64,000 nt of DNA from Dipteronia dyeriana (lineage: Eukaryota > Streptophyta > Magnoliopsida > Sapindales > Sapindaceae). The notes under the pieces were generated by a model. The model ran no database searches, was not told the origin of the DNA, and saw only the letters and a program-made list of their open reading frames with translations. Location of the stretch: contig CM065299.1 of NCBI GenBank assembly GCA_032871835.1, positions 45,520,706 through 45,584,705 on the forward strand, read 5' to 3'. Positions 10,664-22,220 of this stretch are shown here, piece by piece. How positions within the stretch are numbered: the first letter of the stretch is position 1; every line of letters begins with the position of its first letter. Made by a program: the position numbers and the translations under genes.

Positions 10664-13253
10664 TGAAAATACAAACACGGTTAAATGCTCAAGGCTAACC
10701 TAGAGAGGGGGTGAATAGGTTAGACACCTTTTTCGACTCCCTTCGAAACAAACAAAAGTGTGTCCCTCTAGATTGCTTGTATCACAATATATATATATTT
10801 ATATATCAATGAAAGACACTTAATCAATATATGAAACAAGTAAAGTGTGATACAAACAAGTAATTGTAACACATACACAATATATATTATAGAAAGGAAG
10901 TCAACTTACATAAAGAGTTATATCCATAGTATTCAAATAACAAATACAAATATAAGAGAGATAGGGATAGAGAAAAGTTAACACAAGATATAACGTGGTA
11001 AACCTCCGAAGAGGAAACATCCACGGGTTAGCAACCACCAGCAAACAAAATCCACTAGTAGATAAGACAAGTACAATATATCAAGTGACCCCTTCACCTA
11101 TAAACTACCCTCCCATCCTACTCATGAAGATGCCGCCCTCTTGCTCAACAATCCGAGCCCTCACGCCTCTTTTCAAGACTTCCTTACTCACCTTTCCAGA
11201 TCCTCACGACCCTAGGCAAGACTTCTTGCTCAACTATTCGAGTCCTCCTGACTCTAGTCAAGACTTCCTTGCTCACCCTTCCGGATCCTCATGACCCAAG
11301 GCAAGACTTCTTGCTCAACTATCCAAGTCCTCCCGACTCTAGTCAAGACTTTTTTGCTTGACAATCCGAGGTCTCACACCTCTTGCCAAGACTTTCTTGC
11401 TCAACAACATAGGTCTTGCACCTATTGTCAAGACTTCCTTCTCACAAGGCATCTAGGTGATCAGGAATGAAAAATGCAAACAAGCACGCAACATAGAATG
11501 TTATGATCAACACATCCTATGGAAAATACTAGACATGAGCATGAATGCACAAATCAAATGTAGTATAGTCAATCATGCATGTTTAATCTATCTAGATCAT
11601 GTAAGATATGTTCAACATTGATTACAACCTAGTTACATGCATAGATCTAAAACTTGAATCACAAGATATGTTCAATTAATCACATAATCAAGTTTAAATC
11701 TCATAAACCAAAAACATGCTAAAATGATATGACAAAGTCATTTAGATTAAAGCTAAAGTTCTAGAGCATATTCCTACTCATAGATTCAACAAAACACATG
11801 AATAGCTCAAAAGAACATAAGCACATGTATCATTGTGAGAAATCGGCCAAAGAGAGCCTAATACATGTGATGGACTATTTTTTACAAAATCAATCAATCA
11901 AAGATCATCAAATAGTCCTAGAATCAAAGCTAGCACAATACAATCCCAAACATGTGAAAACATAGGCAATGTCAAAACCTAACTCAACATGTGAGATTTC
12001 AATTGAAACTCAATCTAGCTTTCAATGAGTTCAAAACTTAAATCAAAACAATCACAAGACACATATATATGTTGAAGAAGAAAACCCAAGGCAATTGACC
12101 AAGTTTTAAAAGAAAACTTTGAGAGAAAATCAATACCTTAGTTGATTTTGGTGCAGTCCCGTTTTTGTGAGTTTAGAGAAAAGATGGAGGATGAATAGAT
12201 AAACACTCTCAACTTTGAATCACTCAAATCAGAGTTCAAATGAAGAAATTATGGTGTTTGGAAGGTGAGAAAATGTAGAGAGAAAATTCTGCACTCAAGT
12301 TTTTAAATTTCTTCTTAGAATGAAATGTGAGAGGGAAGAGAAATATAAAGGAGAGGGAAAGAATGAAGAAAAAAGACCAAAATGACCTTAAGTGCACCAA
12401 GCATGCTTGCTTCCCAAGATGGCGCGTGGGCATCTCGAGGCAGCAACCATTCTGTCCCGAGATGGCCATGCGACATCTAAGGAAAGAGTGCTTGCTTGGA
12501 CTTCTTTTCCTCGTGCACTCCCCTCGCGTTCTTCGGCCGTTCTCCGGTATCTGAACTCAAAATTCAAATATGTTTGTGGATTAAAAACCATAACTCTCTC
12601 ACGGTCATGGAAATATAAGATACTAAACCTAAAAAATATTAATTCGACTCGATATATGAATACAAAGACAATGTATGCAACATGAGTTGAAAGTGTATTA
12701 TCTTTTGACTTAGAACTTGAAATCAAAAGTATGAGTAACCGAAATGACCGAAACTCAATCAAGAATAATTTAAGACTAAACTCAAGTTCAATATCCATGT
12801 TATACAAACATATACACATACAAACACAATTCACACTAGAATGCAAACTACATAGAGATAGTCTCCAATCATGCATTTTCCAAAACATGTTATTTCCATA
12901 CTAATGCGTGAGCATTCATCTTCAAGTGTGTGAATGTGTTATACATGGTGCACAATGATGCAGGGACACATGAATGAATTGTATGTGTGTGTCGATAATG
13001 GTGCACAACGATGCAGGGACACAAATGTAAGAATTGTGTGTGTGTGCCTAAGCCTTGTAAGAGAAATATAAGGTCTTAGTATACCTTTGTAGAACCATAT
13101 TGCATCCTTTCTCTTTGAAGACTTTGAACTTGCTTTGACTTGTTGTTCATTCTTCTTTGAAGCTTGAATCATCATGAATCTAAACAACTAATTCATTACA
13201 AATAAACATCATTTTGATATGGAATTAATGTCAACACAATCTAAAACCTAATA
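10664..13253 (-). repeat. 5' LTR of element B
   Basis: Partner of 2691-5290. Its sense-strand start is TATTAGG rather than TGTTAGG, a loss of the terminal TG. G run of five at 10710-10714. TATA-like tttatattt on the sense strand at about 12341-12350 (plus: aaatataaag) lies in a purine-rich stretch; all family members have this block, so it is the best promoter candidate. Tandem array at about 11140-11450. The long minus-strand open stretch 12388-12888 is not conserved as a protein in the other LTR (frameshifts), so I do not call it a gene. Confidence 0.9.
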
Positions 13254-13258
13254 GGATG
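13254..13258. repeat. Target-site duplication of element B, right copy (GGATG)
   Basis: Exact match to 2686-2690. Confidence 0.9.
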
Positions 13259-15143
13259 AATTTATCTAGAGCAAGAACCGAATTCTCTATACTTAAAATT
13301 CAATGGTGGCCAAAAACTCTTTTAGAAAAAATTAGGGCATGGCCGAATTTTTCTTCTTAGAATTATCTAATGGATGAATTTTTCCTCTCTCTAAATTTCC
13401 TTTGGCTTGCACGAAATTTGGAGCTTAAAATCTTGCCTTGGCCGAAATTTAGAGGTACTATATACAGTATCATAAATCCTCTTTTAAGAAGGATTTACTT
13501 GGTTGGCAAGAATCCTTTCCTTAGGTGGATTTATTTGGTAGTTAAGAATCCTTTTTAAAGAAGAATTCTGTCCTTAGGTAGATTTACTTGGTGACCAAGA
13601 ATCCTTTTCCAAAAAGAATTATTTCCTACACCAAAATCCTATTCCAACTCAATGTTGTATTTGTAACGATATTAAAGACTTCCTAGTTTGATTAGATAAA
13701 TAAATCCTTTTATTTATCTACTTATCAAATATAGTCTTTAATATTAATTATACTACCAACAATAGTATAATTTTAGGAGACCAACTCCTATTAGAAAAAA
13801 GATTTTGGCTTTTAATTAAATAATTAATTAATTAACAGATTAATTAATTTCCGTTTAATTAAATAATAAAATAAAAAATAATATATTTAGGCTTTTATAC
13901 ATTAGCCTTGCCGCCTATAACAACATACAGGTATATATTTTTTTTCTTATTTTATTAAATCCATTGAACCTTAATAAAAAGTCCACATGTGAAATAGACC
14001 CATTCTTACAAAAAAAAAAAAACAAATCCACATGCCTCAATACAATTCTAGATGGACCCCTAAATTGGTCCGGTAGAATATATCAAGTGATCCATGCAAG
14101 TTCGTGTGGATTAGGGATCTTGAAGGGCTATCTAAATTTAAGCTCCAATAGACACAACCCAATCACAATCAACAAATGATTCACTTACGTCTGATCTATT
14201 AATTTTAGTTCATTACAATAAAGAACTAAAATTGCACTCTTAAATAAAGATATAAAAAGATAATATTCCTCATTCATACCCTATAAATCTTAATGGAGAA
14301 AGTATATCCTCGTAAAGAATACTAGTAACTGCCAAGAGCTCATAGACCGCGTATTGCTCTCCAAGTTACCATATTTACTCTTATGACCATATTTTAATCT
14401 TGGATATTTTGACTTGTCCAGAAGCCATGTTTCAATAGACACTATTAAAAACTTAACGTTAAGATTTAATATCCAATACCTCAAAACATCCATATGATGA
14501 TATTCTACTCTCATTTAATAAATGGAGCCACGATGTCCATATCTATAAATGAAGTCCTCTATCGATTAACAAATGAATACCACCAAACTATCGATGATAG
14601 ACTATGCTATATAATCGTACTCATTGATAGCTCAAATGATAACACTTGCAGCGATAAGTCCATCATTTATCTCAAGATTGAGATAAACTCTCTGATGGTC
14701 TTCAAATGAAAACTTTTATCCATTGACGGTTCTAGATAAAGTATTTCATTGTGATCCAATTCAATGCACCTAGTGCACTAGATTCTTCTGCCCAAAGACA
14801 CCACACTTTGATGATATTTGACTCATCATAACACATTTTATCCCACTCAAATGCTAGTAAAAGAATCTACAACTTTAACAAGATAAATGCGCCCTACCTT
14901 TATCTTAAGTTGTGAATATTATTCAAGACTAACTAAAGAATTGTGTCTACCTCATACATATATAAATGTAAGAACAATTCTTCTTTGCTCGTAGTCTTTT
15001 GACCTTATGATTATTTACTTTTGACAATTATAATACTTAAACTATAAATACTATAAGATTTGTTAAACTAGAAATCACTTTATTAATACGAAAAGATTGT
15101 CAAATACATTATTATACTCTTGTTATCGAGCATAATCCCAACA
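13259..15143 (-). repeat. 5' LTR of element A, proximal piece (5' end of LTR)
   Basis: Continuation of A's LTR after B. The sense strand begins TGTTGGGATTATGCTCGATA at 15143, a start common in plant copia LTRs. It includes three imperfect copies of a block of about 50 bases (aagaatcctttt...ttaggtggatttactt) at about 13488-13610 and a long hairpin at 13669-13747. The rest is AT-rich with no gene. Confidence 0.8.
13669..13747. repeat. Inverted repeat (hairpin) within A's LTR
   Basis: gatattaaagact...gattagataaataaa is followed by its imperfect reverse complement tttatttatctacttatc...agtctttaatatta, arms of about 38 bases with a very short loop. It could be an RNA hairpin in the LTR transcript or a small relic insertion; no clear duplication was found around it. 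Confidence 0.6.
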
Positions 15144-16007
15144 TTTTCTATATTATTATTTCTATGCGATATTAATTTGAAATTTCTTATGCATAAACTT
15201 CATTCGTATATGCTTGATGAGTGTATTTGCCTAGGTTCCATGTGAAATATGAGTGACATCTTTTGAGAATTAGAGTCAAGGAAAATTATATCTATGACAT
15301 TTGGTGATTGTGTCTTTGAAGCTAAAGTGTCTTGAGTATGGGCTTTTCATCAAACTAGTGATATATTGAAATAAGTGCCATAATTTTATTTTTTATTCAG
15401 TGGTTTTAGTATGCATTTGTCTTTATTCGCATCTTGAGTTGCATCTTGATCTAAATGGTTTTTGTAGAAATTTGTTTGTCATAGCTGGTAAATTGACAAG
15501 AGACAAAACCCTAGGAAGTTGTTTAGACTAGGTTTAGTTAGGATTTTAATATTTAGCTTTTTTAGTTTTTATTTTTATTTTGCTCGAGAATTAGCAAAAT
15601 CTAGATTTGAGGGTATTTGATAGACATATTTTATATCATATTTAAATCCCTTAAATTAGATTTGTTAACTAATTGATTTAGTTATTTTCGTTTAAACAGA
15701 GGTATTTTTCTATTTTAGATGAAATAACAAAAAAATTGGAAAATAATCAATAAGATGTGATCTTATTTCAATTGTGAGATTACTTGAAGACCAATGCCCA
15801 AGTGAAGTTCAAGTCAAAGCAAAATAAAAGAGCACGCTTGATTGCGTGACCCAATCTCTTGAAATCGAAAGTGGGCCGCAGAGACTATAAATCAAAAGTT
15901 TATTTTCTACAAGATTACTCATCTGACGTAGTCAACAAAGCAAGCCACGTGGCCCAATGTTGTAAAATAGAGAAATTGAAATCGAAGAGACCGACTTATA
16001 CGGGGGA

Positions 16008-16016
16008 TATAAAATT
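16008..16016. repeat. 9-bp target-site duplication of the MULE, left (TATAAAATT)
   Basis: Identical to 16962-16970; nine bases is the size made by Mutator-family transposases. Confidence 0.9.
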
Positions 16017-16961
16017 GAGAGAAAATCAAAAGTAACCACAACTATTATGAAAATTTTATTTTTAACCATATACGAAAATTTATTTGTTAATAGCCACTTT
16101 TTAAAAAAAAAATCAGTGTATGTCCGTAAATTACAAAAATACCCCTGGATTTGATTTTTTTAAAAAAACTGAAAGAAAACTTGAAATCATAACTAAAATC
16201 TGGAATCAAACTTGAAATCATGGCAAGGAACTTGAAACTTGAAACTTGAATTCTTGTTTAAAAAAATGAAATTTTGAAACTTGAAATCTTGCTTAAATTG
16301 AAATGTTGAAATTTGAAATCTTGATTAAATTGAAAGTTGAAACTTGAAATGTTCTGGGTTTTTAAGTTCTTCGTTTTCAAATTTTTAAACTTGAAATGTT
16401 GTCTAAATTGAAACGTTGAAACTTGAAATGTTGACTAAATTGGAATATTCAAACTTGAAATGTTCTGGGTTTCTAATATTTCATTTTCTTTCATTTTTTT
16501 TAGCATATCTAACCGCCGGCGGAGGGGGAGCTCGACAGTGTTGCTGTGCGGTCGTGAAGCCCAGGCGACGGCACTCCGGCAAGCCGTCGACGACATGTGA
16601 GAGAGAAAGGAAAGGAGAGAGAAAGAAGAGAGAGAGAGCTGTGGGGAGAGAGAATAGAGGTTGGGTGAGAGAAAGATGAGTCCGACGACAGTTCGCCGGC
16701 CTTCGCAAGGATGCTGGCGACGGTTCGCCGGCGAGAGAGAGATCGGAGAGAGAGAGATAGGAAAGGAGAGAGAGGAAGCGGGGAGAGAGAGGAAACGAGA
16801 GAGAAAAAAAATGAGAGAGGAGAGAGAAAGTGATTGGGGATGATTTTTATATAGGGGCATCCAAGTAATTTCTCAAAAAAATGGCTATTAACAAATAAAT
16901 TTTCGTATGTGGTTAAAAAAAAAATTCCATAATACTTGTGGTTATTTTTGACAATTTCCAC
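16017..16961. mobile_element. Non-autonomous Mutator-like element (MULE), possibly Pack-MULE
   Basis: 945 bp with terminal inverted repeats of about 90 bases (16017-16105 and 16870-16961; both ends begin with G, and share aaccacaa.tattatg and cgaaaatttatttgttaatagcc) and a perfect 9-bp duplication. No transposase. The interior has two parts: 16180-16480 is an imperfect tandem array of gaaacttgaaatgttg, and 16500-16860 is GC-rich then GA-rich, unlike anything around it. Confidence 0.85.
16500..16860 (-). other. GC/CT-rich segment inside the MULE, possible captured gene 5' end
   Basis: On the minus strand a CT-rich stretch (complement of the gagaga tract 16590-16830) is followed by ATG TCG TCG ACG GCT (ATG at about 16595) and a GC-rich open stretch (MSSTACRSAVAWASRPHSNT). 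That looks like a plant 5' UTR with the beginning of a coding exon. gttcgccggc occurs twice (about 16690 and 16723). No protein family is recognised; it could equally be low-complexity sequence. Confidence 0.35.
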
Positions 16962-16970
16962 TATAAAATT
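16962..16970. repeat. 9-bp target-site duplication of the MULE, right (TATAAAATT)
   Basis: Exact copy of 16008-16016. Confidence 0.9.
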
Positions 16971-17288
16971 TCCTTTTTGCACCGAATTGAGAGAGTGCTC
17001 GTTTGAAAGAGTTCAGGGAGAGGCGTGGAGAACTTTGGTCTGTGAAAAAAGAATTCTAATTTTGAAGACAGAGCTCCGATGCATCTTTCGGGTTTGATTG
17101 CTATTTTACTTTTAATGTTTTACTAATTTTCTTTGTATTAGGGTAGACGATGAAACCCTATGTTATGGAATAATTTTCAGATACATTTATTGATTCTCAA
17201 ATATTGTTTTTTAATGTTTATGGTTTTACTTTCAATTGATTATGAAATATTAAATCCTTTCATCTTTAATATCTTGTATCATTCATAG

Positions 17289-17290
<2 letters not shown>

Positions 17291-17332
<42 letters not shown>
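17291..17332. repeat. (AT)n microsatellite
   Basis: About 21 uninterrupted AT units in C's LTR. Confidence 0.95.
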
Positions 17333-17336
<4 letters not shown>

Positions 17337-17721
17337 CAATGTTTTGTTTCATAACGTTAATTATATTTTTTTTGATTCTTTGTTTTTCATTAAATTTGAT
17401 ACATAGAATGTTTAAGGATTGTATTTTGAAGCAAAGGAAAACAAACTTAAGATTTTTATTAAATGTGCTTATTGTTAAATTCAAGGGTAGACAATAAATT
17501 GATTTTTAATTGTCACTTTAATATAGGAAAATAATAATTTATCAGGAAACTATGAAATTTCATAGTTTTGGATTCTGATACATTAGTATTACTTAATTGA
17601 TTACTTTAGACATTATTTTCTTTTAGATTGGTTTAACTTTAATTTTAATTCATTACATTTGGTAAACTAGGTTAGGATTAGATTAAATTTAGATTCGATT
17701 AGTTTTTTCCCAAAAACATAT

Positions 17722-19109
17722 TGTGCTAAATTTTAAAAATATTCGCAAGCACACGAGCCTATTGTAAAATAGATTATGCGAAGTACGAGGTCGATTCCAC
17801 GATGACTGATGAAAAAAACTAATAGAATATAAATTTAATCTAATCCTAATCTAGTTAATAAAAGATGAATTTTGAATTAATTAAAACTGAAAACTAAATT
17901 AACATGAAACTAAAATCAAAACTAAATTAAAGAACTAAAATTTCAAACTTTATTCATTGGATGAAAAGTTTGAGGTTTGAAATTCACTATTATCAACATT
18001 GCAATGTTTTACTATTCGAATTCCTAATTCTCAGGTTTATGTGTAGCGATTTTCAATGCAATGCTTTCTCAAGATTTGTCAATTACGTTCTTAAAAATTA
18101 ATCTTTTATAAATTCTTTATTCCAATTGACTTAATGTAAAAGCCCCAAGCATAACATATATCCAACATTTGAAAAACATATTGTCAAGGTTCTAAATTTA
18201 AACATCAAAACACACAGCTCGATTAATAAAATCAATTATAACCATCCAAAATACTTGATAATACAGGTGAAACAATTTAACTGATATCAATCGAAGAAAA
18301 ATAAGAATTATAAACGTTAAAACTAATTTGGAAATTATACCAAATAGTAAAACTATTACGTTATCTACAAGGTTTCATCACACACCTCAAAAATAAAATT
18401 AGAAACAGACGGTGAAATCAATAACATAAATAGAATAAAACACGACATTATGATGATTTTGTAGCTGCAATTGTTGAGATCTGAGTACACACCGAGTCAC
18501 CAAAATATCTGCTCTCTCTTTTCTTCTTCGCCGCTTCACAATGCTGCACAACCATCTACTTTTTTGTCTTCAACTGCTGCGCAGCCTCCACTTGTTTTCT
18601 TCCTCACAAACGCCACACAAACCCTTTCTTTTTCTTTTCTTTGACTGATGCACACGCCCTCCAAAATCTCACTTTATTTTTGCTTTTATAATCCTCTCCC
18701 ATGCTGTCCCGTTTCTTGACCTAGCTTCTTCTTTTTATTTTTTTATTTGTACGTGGACCACACTCTTACACGAGCACAACTTTTATCACACCTTTCTGAT
18801 TTCTTTCTTTTTGACTTGGGCTTGAATTGGCTTGGCTTAAACTTGAATGAGAATTGGACTTATTTTCTTGAAATTGGATTTTAGGCCTTTGAATTGGGCA
18901 TGATTTGGACACGTTTTTGGGTCTAAAATTCTTCTTTTAATCCAAGTCAATTTAATCAAGTTAAATGTTCCGATTATTTTCAATTTCAAACTCGATTGCT
19001 TTTTATTCTTGTTTCACCAAAATGAATTTAATTAAAATAAAACTAATATAAAATTAGACTATTAAATCTACTTTTAGAGACAATAAATATATATAAAATA
19101 TACTCATCA
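17722..19109 (-). repeat. 3' LTR of element D
   Basis: Sense strand begins TGATGAGTATATTTTATATA at 19109 and ends ...TTTAGCACA at 17722. Near its end it has GTGGAATCGACCTCGTACTT...GCTCGTGTGCTTGCG, a block found near the ends of many plant gypsy LTRs. No gene. Confidence 0.65.
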
Positions 19110-20863
19110 AATACATCTAAACATAGATTTTGTTAGACTTCGAGTAAAATAAAATAAAAACTAAAAAAACTAAAAATTAAAATCCTAACTAAACCTAAGC
19201 TCAGCAACTTCCTAGGGTTTTTTCTCTTAGGGGTTACCAGCTATGATACCTACAAACATATTTCTGTAAACACCAATTAGATCAAGTTGCAACTCAAGTA
19301 GCGAATAAAGACAAATGCAAGTTAAAGCCACTAAATAAAGACTAAAAATATGTCACTTATTTCAACGCCTCACTAATTTGATAAAAGGCTCATACTCAAG
19401 ACGCTCTAGTTTCAAAAACACAATCATCAAATGCCATTGATATAATTGGCATCGACTCTAATTCTCACAAGATATCACTCATATTTCACACAGAACCTAG
19501 GAAAATACATTTATTAAGCATATGCGAATGAGTTTATACACAAGAAATTTCAAATTATTATCGCATATGAATATAAAATATCGAAAAATGCTTGGATTTT
19601 ATGCAAAGGATCTAATGAATGGAATCAGATATTAAGAACATAATAGTGCACATGTTTTCTTTAGTCTTAACCCAGCATTCCCAAAAGATCAATTAGGACT
19701 TTAATTTGGTTGTAATTGGGCCATGGGGTGAAGGCTAAGAAGAACAGTAAAAAGGATAAACAACAAAAATTGAGACCATATCGAGGAATTTTTTTTTGCG
19801 CCCCTCAATGCTCCACTGAATTTCTTTGAACTCTGTCTGCATTCAACTTGCATCCTGGTTTCTTGAAACTTTCACGAACATACTCTTTCCCCTTTTCACT
19901 TTCATTAGATTCATCATCTCATTCATTAATTATTATTATTTTTTCATTTTTTTCTTCAAATTATTATTTTTTTGAATGAGATGAGAACTTTATACATTAA
20001 TTACATAATTTCCAACACCTCTCATACATTGCTTACATATGGATTCTTTCTTCTACCTTGTATGTACAATTCACGATCCACCTTTTTTTTTCAATTCGCA
20101 TGTCTTCAAACCATGTCCATCACTTCCTTATTATGATCCCAAGCTATAAGGTATGGTAAAATATTAAGGCTTAATGGGTTTTCAGTTAATGTGGGTGATA
20201 AAAGAAAAAGGCTTGTATTGTTTGGCTTCAAAATTTGCTAAGGAGCACACACACAAGGTAGGAAATATTTAAGGCCCTTTTAAGTGAGTAAAGCACACAA
20301 TGCCTATGTCACTTCTATTGGTTCAACAAAATCAAGAGTAATTCCACATGTGATATCTTTTTATGATAAATGTTCTTTAATGTCCAATGCATAACCTATT
20401 GAGATCAATTTTTAATTCTTAGAGCCTGATAAGTGTTTAGGTGTAGAAAAAAACAAACTCTCTAATATGTACGCTATTTGCTTAGTAAACTCACAAGGGT
20501 AGTCTCCACTATAAATCATGGCAATCAAACTAAGCATCTTATCCATCATCACATCAAGAGCATGTAATAATTTATGAAAATGTAATGCAATACTCTAAGT
20601 GGCAAGATGTTAGTTTAAACTTAGTGATTAAAACATACATTTACGTCTTTAAAGGCAAACTTAAGAGCATCTCGAACTTGGTTATTCTGTAAAAGACTGA
20701 CTCAAAAAAAGAATAAGGCATTTTTTTTAAACCATGTTCTACTAAAAATTTAATTTTGCACCCCCAAACCAACTATAAACATTGTCCTCAATGTTTCCTG
20801 AACATAATAATGATAAAATACACATACACATAACAAAAGATACAAAAAATAAGAGACAATATT
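19110..20863 (-). other. 3' untranslated region of element D, distal part
   Basis: No ORF. Read on the minus strand it contains CATTGAGGACAATGTTTATAG then GGTTTGGGGGTG (about 20757-20795), the 'GGGGACAATGTT...TTTGGGGG' motif common in the 3' parts of plant gypsy elements. At about 19690-19760 and 20160-20520 are blocks shared with E's 3' region (35340-36200). F is inserted at 20863. Confidence 0.7.
20859..20863. repeat. Target-site duplication of element F, left (ATATT)
   Basis: Repeated at 32414-32418. Confidence 0.9.
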
Positions 20864-21730
20864 TGTTGACGTCGATTTCTGGATTATGCCAGAAAAGCCA
20901 ACAAGGACTGGATTTTGACTATTGATTCAAAGAGAAAGAGATGCAGAGAGAGTAACAAAGACAATGTTTACGTGGTAAAACTTCGATGGTCAGAGAAACA
21001 TCCACGGGTGGTTGAAAGATCAACCAATCCAAAATCCACTAAGAGAATAAGATGTTTTTACAAGCTCTCGATCTCACTTTTTCTCTCTGTCTTATTTGTG
21101 ATTACTGTATGCTATATTGCCTATATCTTTTCGAACCAGATTATGGGTCTATTTATATGCTTATAGAACCCTAATCTGCTTTTTACAAGTAATACAATAT
21201 ATTTGTATTTAATTGTGATTTGGTTACTTACTTGATGTTGATTTGTCTTCTTTCCTATTTCGGAGTCTCTTATGGATATTGAGTGGGATTATAGTAGTGT
21301 AGTTCAATTTGACTTGTTTCCTTATAAGAATGTAGTCTTCGAAAAGAAATCAAGTTGTTTCCTGATTGGGGGACTCTTCTAACTTAAAGGTCCATTATTT
21401 GGGATTCCTTCATGACGGATATCTTCGCGTATTTAATGACTTAACCCGTATGATAAGTTCTTATTCGAGTTGTATTTACTCTCGAGTAAGAATAATACCT
21501 GATGGTCCCGAGTAGTGCCGTTTGAGCGCGAGTGGAAGCATTGTTTTAACCAGTCCCGAGTGTTGTTAACTGATCCCGAGTAGGTCTTTATTCAGTATAT
21601 GCTTACTCGGGCTTTCTCCTCTTTAATGATGCCTTGTAGGATATTTTCCGGATGCCCATCTAAGCATCCATCTGGCTATTTTTTCCTTCCTGTCAATGAC
21701 GTGTATGCTTGGTAAAATTTACATACAACA
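20864..21730 (-). repeat. 3' LTR of element F
   Basis: Plus strand TGTTGACGTCG...TTACATACAACA. Sense-strand TATA box TATAAATAGA at 21148-21157. The final 250 bases carry repeated cccgagta/cccgagtg units. No gene; the open stretch 20915-21166 recurs in both LTRs but has no known match. Confidence 0.92.
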
Positions 21731-21742
21731 ATACCCCCTTAA
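21731..21742 (-). promoter_or_regulatory. Polypurine tract of element F
   Basis: Sense strand TTAAGGGGGTAT directly before the LTR start TGTTGTATG. Confidence 0.85.
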
Positions 21743-22220
21743 AATATTTTTACCGAGAAGATTTTATTTCGGGCAAGAATATTTTAGTCATTTTGATTTT
21801 CTTTCGTCAGAAAACCGTCTTGCCATAATGACGTATTTTAATGGTGACTCTGTAATTTCGATTCGCTTTGTCACACAAGATCTTAAATGATAGCGACGTT
21901 TCAAAGTTTTGACGGTTGAGGGCTACTTCTTGTCTTGACACGTGTCCCTTGTCTCTTCGTTTTTCAATATTATTTATGAGAAATGATTTTTGCATTTCCC
22001 CAAACGCCGCCCACGCCATCTGGTTTTGTCATAAAACTTTTTCCAGCTTTGAAATCCTAGGGTTTCGTGCCGTCTCGCCTTTAAATTCTTCATTGAGAGA
22101 CTGTTGGTTTATTCTCAAAAATCCAGCAGAAATCTCTTTAAACTCAGATTTCTTCACCCAGAAGTTCGCGATTCTCCTCTTTGAAGATCTTGCATCAGCC
22201 TCAATTCAAGGTTAGTTTTA

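Larger units (their letters stand above)
2691..13253 (-). mobile_element. Element B: complete non-autonomous Sirevirus-like copia with PF20167-type ORF
   Basis: A 10.56 kb element bounded by 2.6 kb LTRs and the GGATG duplication. Order on the minus strand: 5' LTR (13253-10664), iMet-type primer site, gag with two zinc-knuckle regions, a 1.7 kb spacer, an ORF of the plant transposon-protein type (PF20167-like), a polypurine tract GCCAAAGGGGGAAAT, 3' LTR (5290-2691). No protease, integrase, reverse transcriptase or RNase H motif is present, so it must have been mobilised in trans. The gag and polypurine tract are of the Sirevirus (SIRE/Maximus) kind. The two LTRs differ by many substitutions and some indels (for example about 35-40 bases around 4205-4245 absent from the right LTR), so it is not a recent insertion. 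Element G is a second member. Confidence 0.9.
1..15143 (-). mobile_element. Element A: Ty1/copia LTR retrotransposon, 5' half, interrupted by element B
   Basis: This is the 5' half of a copia element read on the minus strand; its pol and 3' LTR lie to the left of the window. Reading from the right it has a 5' LTR beginning TGTTGGGATTATGC (minus strand, from 15143) and ending CCCTACA (2208), a primer binding site next to it, a long leader, and a gag gene with ATG at 820. The LTR is split by element B at a GGATG duplication. Seen: LTR ends, primer site and gag order. Inferred: that the two LTR pieces belong together, which the matching B duplications support. The element's own TSD cannot be tested because its left end is missing. 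Confidence 0.85.
15618..17715 (+). repeat. LTR of element C, interrupted and 3'-truncated
   Basis: Without the MULE and its duplication about 1.15 kb remains. It is strongly diverged from D's 1.39 kb LTR but clearly related at both ends (15618-15700 and 17655-17712) and in between (gatgaaacc block near 17145 versus 18375). Confidence 0.6.
15144..17721 (+). mobile_element. Element C: remnant of a Ty3/gypsy element on the plus strand (3' UTR and LTR)
   Basis: Positions 15144-15617 are the reverse complement, with many changes, of the 3' untranslated end of D (19110-19580), and from 15618 the sequence matches D's LTR start in opposite direction (TGATAGACATATTTT against TGATGAGTATATTTT). A purine-rich TTGAGGGTATT precedes the LTR as its polypurine tract. 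The LTR is interrupted by a MULE and reaches about 17712, where similarity to D's LTR stops at attagtttttt, so its end is missing. The interior presumably lies to the left of A. No coding sequence remains here. Confidence 0.65.

Noticed and set aside
12388..12888. 166-codon minus-strand ORF in B's 5' LTR
   Set aside because: The matching part of the 3' LTR (4400-4923) is interrupted by stops and frame changes; it follows LTR sequence, not a protein.
16435..16982. Several overlapping long ORFs in the GA-rich part of the MULE
   Set aside because: A gagaga tract has no stops in most frames, so open reading is expected; only the short GC-rich ATG context is worth keeping as a possible captured fragment.
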